Positions 8,903-17,027 of a stretch of DNA of 64,000 nucleotides are shown piece after piece. A model generated the notes under the pieces. That model worked only from the letters and a program-made list of their open reading frames with translations. It was not told the origin of the DNA and did no database searches. A program made the position numbers and the translations under genes. Source of the DNA: Rhizobium leguminosarum (GTDB lineage: Bacteria > Pseudomonadota > Alphaproteobacteria > Rhizobiales > Rhizobiaceae); the NCBI RefSeq assembly GCF_017876795.1, contig NZ_JAGIOR010000003.1, positions 248,001-312,000 on the forward strand, in the 5' to 3' direction. Position 1 is the first letter of the stretch. Each line of letters begins with the position of its first letter.

Positions 8903-9798
8903 ATGTCGTTCGACGTCATCATCATCGGCGGAAATTTTGCCGGCCTGTCGGCAGCCATGCAGCTTGCCCGGGCGCGACGGCGGGTTCTGCTCGTTGACGC
9001 AGGGGCGCCGCGAAACCGGTTTTCGCAGGCCTCGCACGGTTTTCTCGGCCAGGACGGCCAGACGCCGGTTGGCGATCATGCGGGAGGGGAAACGGCAGCT
9101 TTCGCTTTATCCGAGCATCACCATCCGCGCAGGCAAGGTCATCAGGGCGCAGAGCGAAGGTGACGAATTCATCGTCGGTATCGAAGACGGCGGCGAAGAG
9201 CGAGCCGCGCGCCTCGTTCTGGCAACCGGGGTAAACGACACGCTGCCCGAGATCCCAGGCCTGCAGGAGAGGTGGGGGCCGCTCCGTGCTGCATTGCCCT
9301 TATTGCCATGGTTATGAGGTGCGCGGCGGCAAGCTCGGCGTTATCGCAAACCATCCGCATTCGGCGCATTCGGCCATGCTGATTCCCGACTGGGGAGCGA
9401 CGACTTTTTTCACCCAGGCGCGGTTCGAGCCCGATGAGGAACAGCTCGTGCGGCTGCGTGCCCGTGGCGTGCGGATTGAACGCAGCCCTGTGGTGGAATT
9501 GTTGGGCGACAATCCGAAGCTTGAGGCCGTTCGCCTCGCCGATGGCCGCGTTCTGCCGCTGGACGCCGTGTTCGTCGCGCCGAAAACGGCGATGGCGAGC
9601 CCGCTGGCCGAACAGCTCGGCTGCGTCTTCGAAGACGGCCCGCTCGGGCCGGTCATCCGCACCGGCGACAGCAAGGAAACCACCGTCAAGGGCGTCTTTG
9701 CCGCCGGCGATGCGGCAAGCGCCATGCACAATTCCACACTCGCCTCCGCCGCGGGCGTGCTCGCCGGCGTGCATTGCCATCAATCGCTGGTGATGTAG
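8903..9798 (+). pseudogene. NAD(P)/FAD-dependent oxidoreductase, thioredoxin-reductase-like, two frameshifts
   Basis: Read through two frame changes, this encodes a thioredoxin-reductase-like flavoprotein of about 298 residues. It begins MSFDVIIIGGNFAGLSAAMQLA (FAD motif), has the redox CPYC motif in LHCPYCHGYE and ends with the FAD-binding GVFAAGDAA segment. One extra base near 9069 (GTTGGCGATC, expected GTTGCGATC) and one extra G in the GGGGG run near 9273 put the three parts in different frames. Both are single-base insertions next to G tracts, so sequencing error is a real alternative to gene decay. The ATG at 8903 has GGAGG upstream. The divergent Rrf2 regulator suggests a thiol or redox stress role. 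Confidence 0.8.
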
Positions 9799-9885
9799 TT
9801 GGCCCGATAGGCGCGCGCCAAGCTAGCCGGTGGGGTTGATCGGGTATATAATTGCCGGTCACCATATTGGCGGAGGGAGAGCCGG

Positions 9886-10797
9886 ATGCGTGAGCTGATC
9901 GGAAGCGTGCTCCTCTATTTGGGTGCTCTTACAGCCGCTGAAGGTGGACCGCTTCACGAGGCGGTGAAGAGCGGCGACCTGACTGCCATCGCGGCGGCCC
10001 TTGATGCAGGCGCCGACATTGAGGAGCAGGACAAGGGAGCCACGCCTCTCTTCCTGGCAATTCGCAGCGGCCATCCCGAAGCTGTGGAGTTGCTGATTGA
10101 GCGCGGGGCCGGTGTGAACAACCAGTCGGCGATGGGTCTGCCGCTCACCGGCGCTGTCCTGACCAACTCCGTCGACCTTATGCGCCTGTTGTTGGCGCAT
10201 GGTGCTGATCCGAACGCCGCAGCCAGGGGCGAGCGCATGCTGCACTTCGCGGTCGCGAACGGCTGTCTCGATTGCGTCAAGGTGCTCGTGGAAGCCGGCG
10301 CAGACGTCAACGCGATATGGGTCCGGGGTGATCCCGCCCGTCTTCCGGGCATTATTACGCCCTATCACCTTGCAAAGCACGATGATCATGCCGACATCGC
10401 CGCCTACCTGCTGGAGCATGGCGTCACCATTTCAAAACCCGAGCCGATTTCCGCGAAACTGGCCACGGGTGATCCGGCAAAGGGCAAGGCGTTCTTTGCC
10501 CCCAACTGCTCCTCCTGTCACGTCACCCGGGCGCAGGATATCCCCACCAGGGCGCCGAACTTGTGGAATGTCGTCGGACGCGACAAGGCCTCGACGAAGT
10601 TTAGCGGCTACTCCCAGACCTTGTCGGCCTGGGAGGGGTCCTGGACATACGAGGACCTCAACATTTTTCTCGCCGGCCCTACTCTGACAACGCCTGGCGT
10701 CAATATGGACGTTCGCGGCGCGCCAGATGAAGCTGATCGGCTTGATGTGATCGCCTATCTCAGAACACTCGCCGACACGCCGGTTCCTCTGCCCTGA
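9886..10797 (+). CDS. Ankyrin-repeat / c-type cytochrome fusion protein
   Basis: A 303-residue protein. Residues 1-18 look like a signal peptide (MRELIGSVLLYLGALTAAEG). Residues 21-180 contain four or five ankyrin repeats (PLHEAVKSGDLTAI, TPLFLAIRSGHPEAVELL, MLHFAVANGCLDCVKVL, YHLAKHDDHADIAAYLL). Residues 190-300 form a class I cytochrome c domain with haem-binding CSSCH at 208-212, a likely axial methionine at 274 (GVNMDVRG) and the C-terminal helix DRLDVIAYLRTL. It should be a periplasmic haem protein with an internal protein-interaction module. The partner is unknown. No gene in the immediate neighbourhood encodes an obvious oxidoreductase partner, apart from the broken flavoprotein. Confidence 0.88.
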   Translation: MRELIGSVLLYLGALTAAEGGPLHEAVKSGDLTAIAAALDAGADIEEQDKGATPLFLAIRSGHPEAVELLIERGAGVNNQSAMGLPLTGAVLTNSVDLMRLLLAHGADPNAAARGERMLHFAVANGCLDCVKVLVEAGADVNAIWVRGDPARLPGIITPYHLAKHDDHADIAAYLLEHGVTISKPEPISAKLATGDPAKGKAFFAPNCSSCHVTRAQDIPTRAPNLWNVVGRDKASTKFSGYSQTLSAWEGSWTYEDLNIFLAGPTLTTPGVNMDVRGAPDEADRLDVIAYLRTLADTPVPLP

Positions 10798-11337
10798 TGG
10801 CATAAAGCCCACGATCCGCAAGCATGCGGCAGCGTCGCTGTGGTGCCAGCTGCCGCGAAGCCACCAAGGTCGATCTTCCGCGTCGGCCGCGCAGGCGCGG
10901 GCTCCCGCAGACCGCGTCTCCTGCTCATCACAGCGCGACCACTGTTCCAAATCGTCGCGGAACGAGTTCGGAGGCTGTCGCGCAGTGAGGCGGCGAACCT
11001 GGAAGTTTCAAACCGGGTGAACTTGCGTCCGAACGACTTCCACCAACCTGTCGTCGGGACAGGCGCTCGCCTGACGCAGTTCTGCCATCGGGCGAGTTGA
11101 TCAGGGCGCTGTTCAAAGACGCGCAGGCTGTCTTTGGGGCACGCTCAACGAGTTCGTAAGTTGTGGATTTCGCGGCAGACAGTCCTCCTCCCGGTCGACA
11201 AATGCGACGCGCATTGGTGACCTGATGCCATTGTCGACTCACGCCCTCGATAGCGTGTCGGCCGTGCGCGACCTTTGCCGCCTGGAACCCGGTGGGTTGG
11301 TTGCGCATTCAATCTCTTAGCTCTGAGGATATCGCCC
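10798..11337. other. Long intergenic region, nothing recognised
   Basis: About 540 bases without a gene I can support. Short open frames exist on both strands (for example reverse 10928-11308), but they have no start signals, no recognisable domain and atypical composition. The stretch could be the remnant of a lost gene; I could not match it to anything. Promoter elements for the CopC-like gene at 11338 should lie in its right end. Confidence 0.5.
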
Positions 11338-11676
11338 ATGCTGCGGAGAATTACGATCTGGGCAATCATTGCCGGTGTCTCGCTGGTGCCGCATGCCGCC
11401 TTTGCAGGTGTTGCCCAGACCTTGCCTGTAACAGGCTCTGACGTCTCACTGTCCTTTTCCTATCAGATCGATTTGTCCCGCTCTGTCTTCGAGCTGCGCG
11501 ACGAACGGAACCATCTGGTCGCCTGCGCAGGCGCCAAGGAAGGCCCTGCTCAAGGAGAGGTCATTGTTTCTACTCGCGACAGGCTGCGGCCAGGCAATTA
11601 TACGCTCAGGTGGAGCACACCGACGACTGATGGCGATACCGAAGAAGGCTTCGTATCCATTGAAGTTGGCCAATGA
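11338..11676 (+). CDS. CopC-like periplasmic protein
   Basis: A 112-residue protein with a clear signal peptide (MLRRITIWAIIAGVSLVPHAAFA) and a mature part of about 90 residues. The pattern VSLSFSYQIDLSRSVFELRD ... RLRPGNYTLRWSTPTTDGDTEEGFVSIEV matches the short CopC beta-sandwich. The histidine that normally follows the signal peptide in copper-binding CopC is absent, so copper binding is doubtful. The start at 11338 is the only one placing a proper signal peptide at the N-terminus. It lies 220 bases before an ABC cassette, and may be independent of it. Confidence 0.6.
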   Translation: MLRRITIWAIIAGVSLVPHAAFAGVAQTLPVTGSDVSLSFSYQIDLSRSVFELRDERNHLVACAGAKEGPAQGEVIVSTRDRLRPGNYTLRWSTPTTDGDTEEGFVSIEVGQ

Positions 11677-11898
11677 AATCGCCGTAGAGCTACCATGCTC
11701 GTGCCCGAATTTATGAGCGATACGAGAGCTTGAAGGACGGCGGTGCCAGTGAAGACCGCTGCGATCCATTGTTCGAGAACTTTGGAGGGCTCTGGCGGCG
11801 AGAAACTATCATCGATCAGCCGGTTTTCGGACCTTGTCGTGAAGTAGAACCTCGCCTAGTTGAGGATAACGCGCCGATCAATGCCGCTTCCAGAGTTC

Positions 11899-12561
11899 AT
11901 GATGATCCTAACCCTGTCCGGCGTCAAAAAATCCTATTTGACCGCCGAAGGCCCGATTGAGATACTGAGGGGCGTCGATCTGGACGTCGCAGCTGCCGAA
12001 AGCGTCGCCCTGACGGGAGAGTCCGGCAGTGGCAAAAGTACGCTGCTGCATCTGGCGGGAGGGCTGGACCATGCAGATAGTGGCTCTGTCGTCATGAACG
12101 GCCGAGATCTTAAGCAATTCAGTGAAAACGAACGCGCACATTACCGCAGGACCAAGGTCGGACTCATCTTCCAACAGTTCAATCTCATTCCGTCACTGGC
12201 TGTCGCGGCCAATATCTCATTCCACGCCAAACTCGCGAACCGGTACGACCGCGCTTGGGAAAAAGAGTTGGTCGATAGATTGGGGCTGGGCGATTACACC
12301 GCCAGATACCCCGAGCAGCTTTCTGGAGGGCAACAGCAGCGCGTCGCAATCGGACGAACCTTGGCCGCTCGACCGCCACTCATTCTCGCCGACGAACCAA
12401 CGGGCAATCTAGATGAGCAGTCCGGGGATGTCGTCCTTGACCTGATGGTCAGTCTGGCGCGGACAGCGGGATCGGCTCTCCTGCTTGTCACTCACTCTGC
12501 GAGGCTTGCAGAGCGTCTGGACCGAACAGTGGTCCTTCGCGGCGGGAAGATTGTCGGATGA
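11899..12561 (+). CDS. ABC transporter ATP-binding protein, LolD/MacB type (AttE-like)
   Basis: A 220-residue ATPase. Walker [10 protein letters not shown] lies near residues 40-48, signature [13 protein letters not shown], Walker B LILADEPTGNLDE, and a downstream switch histidine in LLVTHS. The FQQFNLIPSLAVAANI segment after the Q-loop is typical of ATPases that pair with FtsX-like permeases, not of importers. It overlaps the permease start by 4 bases (ATGA), so they form one unit. The start was taken at the methionine pair MMILTLSGVKKSY; 11881 is an alternative. With the next two genes it matches the AttEFGH-type cassette (ATPase, FtsX permease, AttH), named after Agrobacterium genes. Confidence 0.85.
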   Translation: MMILTLSGVKKSYLTAEGPIEILRGVDLDVAAAESVALTGESGSGKSTLLHLAGGLDHADSGSVVMNGRDLKQFSENERAHYRRTKVGLIFQQFNLIPSLAVAANISFHAKLANRYDRAWEKELVDRLGLGDYTARYPEQLSGGQQQRVAIGRTLAARPPLILADEPTGNLDEQSGDVVLDLMVSLARTAGSALLLVTHSARLAERLDRTVVLRGGKIVG

Positions 12562-14966
12562 ACGTTGTCGCGTTCGCAGCGCTTCTTTCTCATTGGCGCC
12601 GAAAACCGCTTCAGTTGCTCACCCTGGTAATGGGAATTGCGCTCGCTACGGCTCTTTGGTCCGGTGTCCAGGCAATCAACGCCGAGGCCAGGGCAAGTTA
12701 CGCACGGGCGTCATCCGTTTTGGAGGAGGGCAGTCTTCGACAGATCGTCGCCAACAACGGTGGCGGTATCACGACCGAAATCTATGGAAACCTGCGTCGA
12801 GCGGGTTTGCAGGTTTCGCCGGTCATTGAGGGAATTTACCGTCTTGGGACCACGCGAATAAGGCTGGTTGGCATCGAACCTCTGACGATGCCAAGGGACA
12901 CTCCGGGTGCGGCGATCGTCAGCGGTTCGGATCTCTCTGGCTTCTTTTCAGCCGGCGGACAGCTTCTGGTATCGAGCGCGACTGCCGAACGGCTGCGCGG
13001 GGGCCCGGACATGCCTGTCAAAGTCGACGACAATGTCCCCGATGGCGCCGCCTTCGTCGATATATCCGTCGCCGACAGGTTGCTCGAAAAGCACGGGAGG
13101 ATTGACCGCCTGGTGGTCGCTGCCAATCAAGAGCTCAAAGCGCAAGCTCTCGACCGGATTGCACCCGGACTGACGATTCGCGAACCAGCTGACCAGCCAG
13201 ACGTTGCCCGCATTACCGATAGTTTCCATCTCAACCTGACTGCTTTCGGCTTTCTCTCATTCGTCGTTGGGCTTTTCATCGTTTATTCGGCAACAGGCCT
13301 GACCTTCGAGCAGCGTCGTGGCACCTTCCGAACGCTGCGGTCCCTTGGTGTCTCTCTTCGGGCGCTGTCCCTCATGCTTGTGGCCGAACTCTCGGTGCTC
13401 GCGCTGATATCGGGTTTGATCGGCGTCATCCTTGGATACATGATCGCTTCGCTGCTAATGCCGGGTGTGGCTGCCACGCTCCGGGGCTTGTATGGTGCCA
13501 ATGTATCGGGTTCGCTTTCCATTCGGCCGGAGTGGTGGTTGGCGGGACTGGCGATTGCCCTTGGCGGAACCGCTGTCTCGTCAGCGCAGAGCCTTTGGCG
13601 GGTTTGGAAGCTGCCGATCTTGGCTGCCGCTCAACCGCGGGCGTGGGCAAGAGAGTCGGCCAGATTACTGGCTTATCAGGCCGGAGCTGGCGGATTTTTG
13701 CTTGTCCTGGCCGTCGTCGTTGCGATCACGGCATCCGGCCTCGTGGCGGGCTTTGCGGTGCTCGGCTGCCTGCTGCTCGGAACAGCTCTTATGTTAGCTG
13801 GACTTCTTGCCCTCATCCTGACCGCATCTCATCGATTGGCAGGAAGCGCCCTGGTAGAATGGTTCTGGGCAGACACCCGCATGCAACTCCCTGGCTTGTC
13901 GCTGGCTTTGATTGCTCTGCTGCTCGCATTGTCGGCGAACATCGGCGTCGGCACGATGGTTGCCAGTTTCCGGTTGACGTTTATCGGGTGGCTGGATCAA
14001 CGCCTGGCCGCAGAACTTTACGTGACCGCCAAGGATGAGGATCAAGCTGCCCGGCTACGGGCGTGGCTTCCGCAGCGCGCGACAGCAGTCCTTCCAATCT
14101 GGAGCGTCGACGGTGAAGTCTTCGGTAAGCAGATCCAGATTTTCGGCGTTGCGGATGATCCCACCTATCGTGAGCATTGGCCCTTGATTGCTTCAGACAA
14201 GGAGGTCTGGGAAAAGGTCGCCGCGGGGCAGGGCGCTCTGATCAATGAGCAGATGTGGCGTCGCGGCGAAGCTAAGATCGGCCAGCCATTGGTGATGCCT
14301 GGTGGCTGGAGCGCGACTGTCGTCGGCGTGTATTCGGACTATGGCAATCCAAATGGTCAAGTGATCGTGGGGATCAATAGCCTGGTCGATCACTATCCCG
14401 ATGTACCCAAACTTCGTTACGGCGTCCGAGTGCCTCCCGAGCGAGCCTCGGATCTTAAGCGTCAGCTGGTAGAAGATTTCGGTCTGCCTGATACCGCGAT
14501 CGTTGACCAGGCCTCCCTCAAGCGACAATCGAGAGCCATCTTCGACCAGACATTCAAGGTGATGGGTGCGCTGAACGTCCTCACCCTAGCTGTGGCAGGA
14601 TTTGCCATGTTCTCAAGTCTTTTGACGCTGTCAGGTATTCGGCTTCCTCAGCTCGCGCCGGTATGGGCAATGGGCGTGCGGCGACGAAACTTGGCGCTCT
14701 ATGAAGTGGCGCGAACACTTGCGCTCTGGCTTGCAACATTTCTGGCGGCGATCCCGGTTGGTCTCGCCCTGGCCTGGGTGCTGCTGGCGATTGTGAACGT
14801 CGAGGCCTTTGGATGGCGGTTGCCAATGATGGTGTTTCCAATGGACTGGCTTCGGCTGGGAGCAATCGCCCTCCTGGCATCATTGCTGTCGGTGTTGGTT
14901 CCCGTTCGGCGTCTGGCCTCGGTCAATCCCGTCGATCTGTTGAGGATCTTTGCCAATGAACGTTAG
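12558..14966 (+). CDS. FtsX-like ABC transporter permease (AttF/AttG-like fusion)
   Basis: An 802-residue inner-membrane protein. An N-terminal hydrophobic helix (residues 10-35) precedes a large periplasmic domain, followed by three to four helices (about 220-350), further helices (about 370-470), a second periplasmic domain and a final FtsX helix bundle (about 660-790). Two FtsX domains in one chain, as in LolC/E relatives and YbbP-like proteins, suggest it contains both permease halves. Such systems move lipids or lipoproteins out of the membrane or act as mechanotransmitters instead of importing solutes. It overlaps the ATPase (4 bases) and the AttH gene (11 bases). Confidence 0.85.
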   Translation: MNVVAFAALLSHWRRKPLQLLTLVMGIALATALWSGVQAINAEARASYARASSVLEEGSLRQIVANNGGGITTEIYGNLRRAGLQVSPVIEGIYRLGTTRIRLVGIEPLTMPRDTPGAAIVSGSDLSGFFSAGGQLLVSSATAERLRGGPDMPVKVDDNVPDGAAFVDISVADRLLEKHGRIDRLVVAANQELKAQALDRIAPGLTIREPADQPDVARITDSFHLNLTAFGFLSFVVGLFIVYSATGLTFEQRRGTFRTLRSLGVSLRALSLMLVAELSVLALISGLIGVILGYMIASLLMPGVAATLRGLYGANVSGSLSIRPEWWLAGLAIALGGTAVSSAQSLWRVWKLPILAAAQPRAWARESARLLAYQAGAGGFLLVLAVVVAITASGLVAGFAVLGCLLLGTALMLAGLLALILTASHRLAGSALVEWFWADTRMQLPGLSLALIALLLALSANIGVGTMVASFRLTFIGWLDQRLAAELYVTAKDEDQAARLRAWLPQRATAVLPIWSVDGEVFGKQIQIFGVADDPTYREHWPLIASDKEVWEKVAAGQGALINEQMWRRGEAKIGQPLVMPGGWSATVVGVYSDYGNPNGQVIVGINSLVDHYPDVPKLRYGVRVPPERASDLKRQLVEDFGLPDTAIVDQASLKRQSRAIFDQTFKVMGALNVLTLAVAGFAMFSSLLTLSGIRLPQLAPVWAMGVRRRNLALYEVARTLALWLATFLAAIPVGLALAWVLLAIVNVEAFGWRLPMMVFPMDWLRLGAIALLASLLSVLVPVRRLASVNPVDLLRIFANER

Positions 14967-16026
14967 AATGCAGGCAGTTGTCCTGATGGCTGTTGTTATG
15001 AGCTGCGCAAGCGCACATGCCTTCGCACAGGGCTTTGCCGGGCTGGGGTCAGATGCGCAGGGATTTGCGATCCCGAAACATGGCGGCACTCTCTCGTTTC
15101 CCGCCGATCACGGCTCTCATCCTGATTACCGGATTGAATGGTGGTATGTGACTGCCAACCTCACAGGCGAGGATAAAAAGCAGTACGGCGCGCAATGGAC
15201 GCTCTTCCGATCCGCACTGGCCCCGGGAAACAAAGAAGGCTTCGCGGATCCGCAGGTCTGGATCGGACATGCGGCTATCACCACTCAAACCCAGCAGTAT
15301 GTCGCGGAGCGCTTTGGCCGGGGAGGAGTTGGACAAGCGGGCGTTGAGACAATGCCGTTTCGGGCGTGGATCGACGACTGGCAGACGACAGCTGCTGATG
15401 GAGCAGGCTCGCTTGCTCTTGGCAACCTTTCGCTCTCCGCAAACGGGCCGGATTTCCGCTATGAATTGCACCTCAAGGCCGACGGCCCGCTGGTGCTGCA
15501 GGGCGACAACGGCTTTTCCGTGAAGTCGGCTGACGGGCAGGCGAGTTATTACTACTCGCAGCCTTTCTATGAGGTCTCAGGCGCTATTTCGATCTCAGGG
15601 GCGCCGGTTGATGTCACGGGTAAGGCTTGGCTGGATCGAGAGTGGTCGTCGCAGCCGCTTGCGTCCAATCAAACAGGCTGGGACTGGTTCTCACTGCATA
15701 TGGAATCCGGCGATAAGCTGATGGCTTTTCGCCTGCGTGACAACATGGACGGGTTCATCTCCGCAAACTGGATATCCGCGGATGGGCAAACCACACCTCT
15801 GTCGCAAGACGACGTTCAGTTGGAGCCAACACGAGAGGCAACGGTCAATGGGCACCAGATGCCGGTAGAGTGGCGTATCCGCGTGCCGGGTAAGTCACTC
15901 GATATCACGACCAAACCGTTGAACGACCAGTCCTGGATGGCGACTTCGACGCCTTATTGGGAAGGGCCGGTAAACTTCACGGGCACCACGTCAGGTGTCG
16001 GATATCTCGAAATGACCGGGTATTAA
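14956..16026 (+). CDS. AttH/CrtC-like lipocalin-domain secreted protein
   Basis: A 356-residue protein with a signal peptide ending near AHAFAQG and a two-lobed lipocalin-like fold of the AttH / carotenoid 1,2-hydratase (CrtC) family. Diagnostic stretches are DHGSHPDYRIEWWYVTANL, WIGHAAIT, GKAWLDREWSSQPL and GWDWFSLHMESGDKLMAFRLRD. The start ATG at 14956 sits inside the end of the permease gene, so the product is translationally coupled to the ABC transporter. It is likely to act in the periplasm on, or as a carrier for, a hydrophobic molecule handled by that transporter. The actual substrate is unknown and the name does not prove a role in attachment. Confidence 0.82.
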   Translation: MNVRMQAVVLMAVVMSCASAHAFAQGFAGLGSDAQGFAIPKHGGTLSFPADHGSHPDYRIEWWYVTANLTGEDKKQYGAQWTLFRSALAPGNKEGFADPQVWIGHAAITTQTQQYVAERFGRGGVGQAGVETMPFRAWIDDWQTTAADGAGSLALGNLSLSANGPDFRYELHLKADGPLVLQGDNGFSVKSADGQASYYYSQPFYEVSGAISISGAPVDVTGKAWLDREWSSQPLASNQTGWDWFSLHMESGDKLMAFRLRDNMDGFISANWISADGQTTPLSQDDVQLEPTREATVNGHQMPVEWRIRVPGKSLDITTKPLNDQSWMATSTPYWEGPVNFTGTTSGVGYLEMTGY

Positions 16027-16142
16027 GCACTCACCTCTCTCATCGTTGACGAGATTTTTCCGGTTAGCTGTCTTCGCCAGGCGAGCGACCGTCCGCTCGC
16101 CTCCGACTTGCACTCTTTCAGTGCTCCACGTCGTGCAGGAAA

Positions 16143-17027
16143 TCATGTGGTCGGCAGAAACAGCACGTTGTACTGATCGTAATCACCCGGCAGGTCGCAA
16201 ACCTTCATCTCTTGCTCGCGGTCCTCGAAGATGACGAGGCAATCCTCATAGAAGCCGGACAGCATTGTTGTGAAGGCTTCGGTTCCCTCCGCTCCGTAGA
16301 AGAGCGGGGTGAACTCCATATAGAGCGGCACCCGGCGGGCAAGCAGTGGCTGCATTGAGCGGCAGGCGACCGGTTCGTAACCCTCGATATCCATCCAAAC
16401 GAGGCCAATTTCGGCCGGGTCGATCGAAAGTCCGGCGAGGATCTCGGGAACCGGTTTCACAGGCACGCTGATCTTCTTGTCCGTCGTGCTTTGGCGGATG
16501 GCGCTGCTCTTGCCGTGATTGTTGCGGTTGAGGAAAAAGTCGATTTCGCCTTCGTTCTCGCCGGCGGCGCAATTGACGAGGCGGACCTTCTCCTCCAGCC
16601 GGTTCTGCCGGATGTTGAGGGCAAGCAGCGGAAAATTGCGCGGATCGGGCTCAATGCTGACAATATTGGCGTAGGTGGCGCTCAAGGCGAAGTAGACGGT
16701 CTGGGTGCCGATATTGCCGCCGATCTCGAGCAGCGTCGCATCCTTTCGCAAGAGGCCGCGCTCGCGCAGGATGACGATCAGCCGGTCGACCGCCTCGCGC
16801 TCGAAATGGCCCTTCCGGAAGACCTTGCGGCCGATATAGTCGGAAGGCGAAAAGGTCAGCACGTGATCGCCGGCGTCGACCGTCATCGAGACGACGCGCG
16901 GGCCGATATTTTCGATCAGCAGGCGGCGGCCGACGCGGGTATCGAAGAAGCGCGAGGCCGCGGCATTGCGCGCCTTGCGCAGGCGACGGCTCCAATATTT
17001 GGCGGTGAGCCACGGTTTGCCGGGCAT
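16143..17027 (-). CDS. FkbM family methyltransferase
   Basis: A 294-residue protein with the FkbM SAM-binding pattern: motif I LLEIGGNIGTQTVYFAL (about residues 98-114), IVSIEPDPRNFPLLALNI, and VWMDIEGYEPVA in the C-terminal half. FkbM proteins O-methylate sugars or secondary metabolites; the target here is probably a glycan, given the neighbouring glycosyltransferase and deacetylase, but that is inference. Its start codon overlaps the stop of the upstream cyclase gene by one base (TGATG), so the two are co-transcribed despite different apparent roles. Confidence 0.88.
   Translation of the reverse strand: MPGKPWLTAKYWSRRLRKARNAAASRFFDTRVGRRLLIENIGPRVVSMTVDAGDHVLTFSPSDYIGRKVFRKGHFEREAVDRLIVILRERGLLRKDATLLEIGGNIGTQTVYFALSATYANIVSIEPDPRNFPLLALNIRQNRLEEKVRLVNCAAGENEGEIDFFLNRNNHGKSSAIRQSTTDKKISVPVKPVPEILAGLSIDPAEIGLVWMDIEGYEPVACRSMQPLLARRVPLYMEFTPLFYGAEGTEAFTTMLSGFYEDCLVIFEDREQEMKVCDLPGDYDQYNVLFLPTT

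Noticed and set aside
10928..11308. 126-codon reverse open frame in the gap before the CopC-like gene
   Set aside because: No ribosome site, no recognisable domain and no hydrophobic or repeat pattern; kept as an unexplained intergenic region.
11899..16026. Role in plant attachment inferred from the att name
   Set aside because: The gene names come from Agrobacterium work and similarity alone does not establish attachment as the function.
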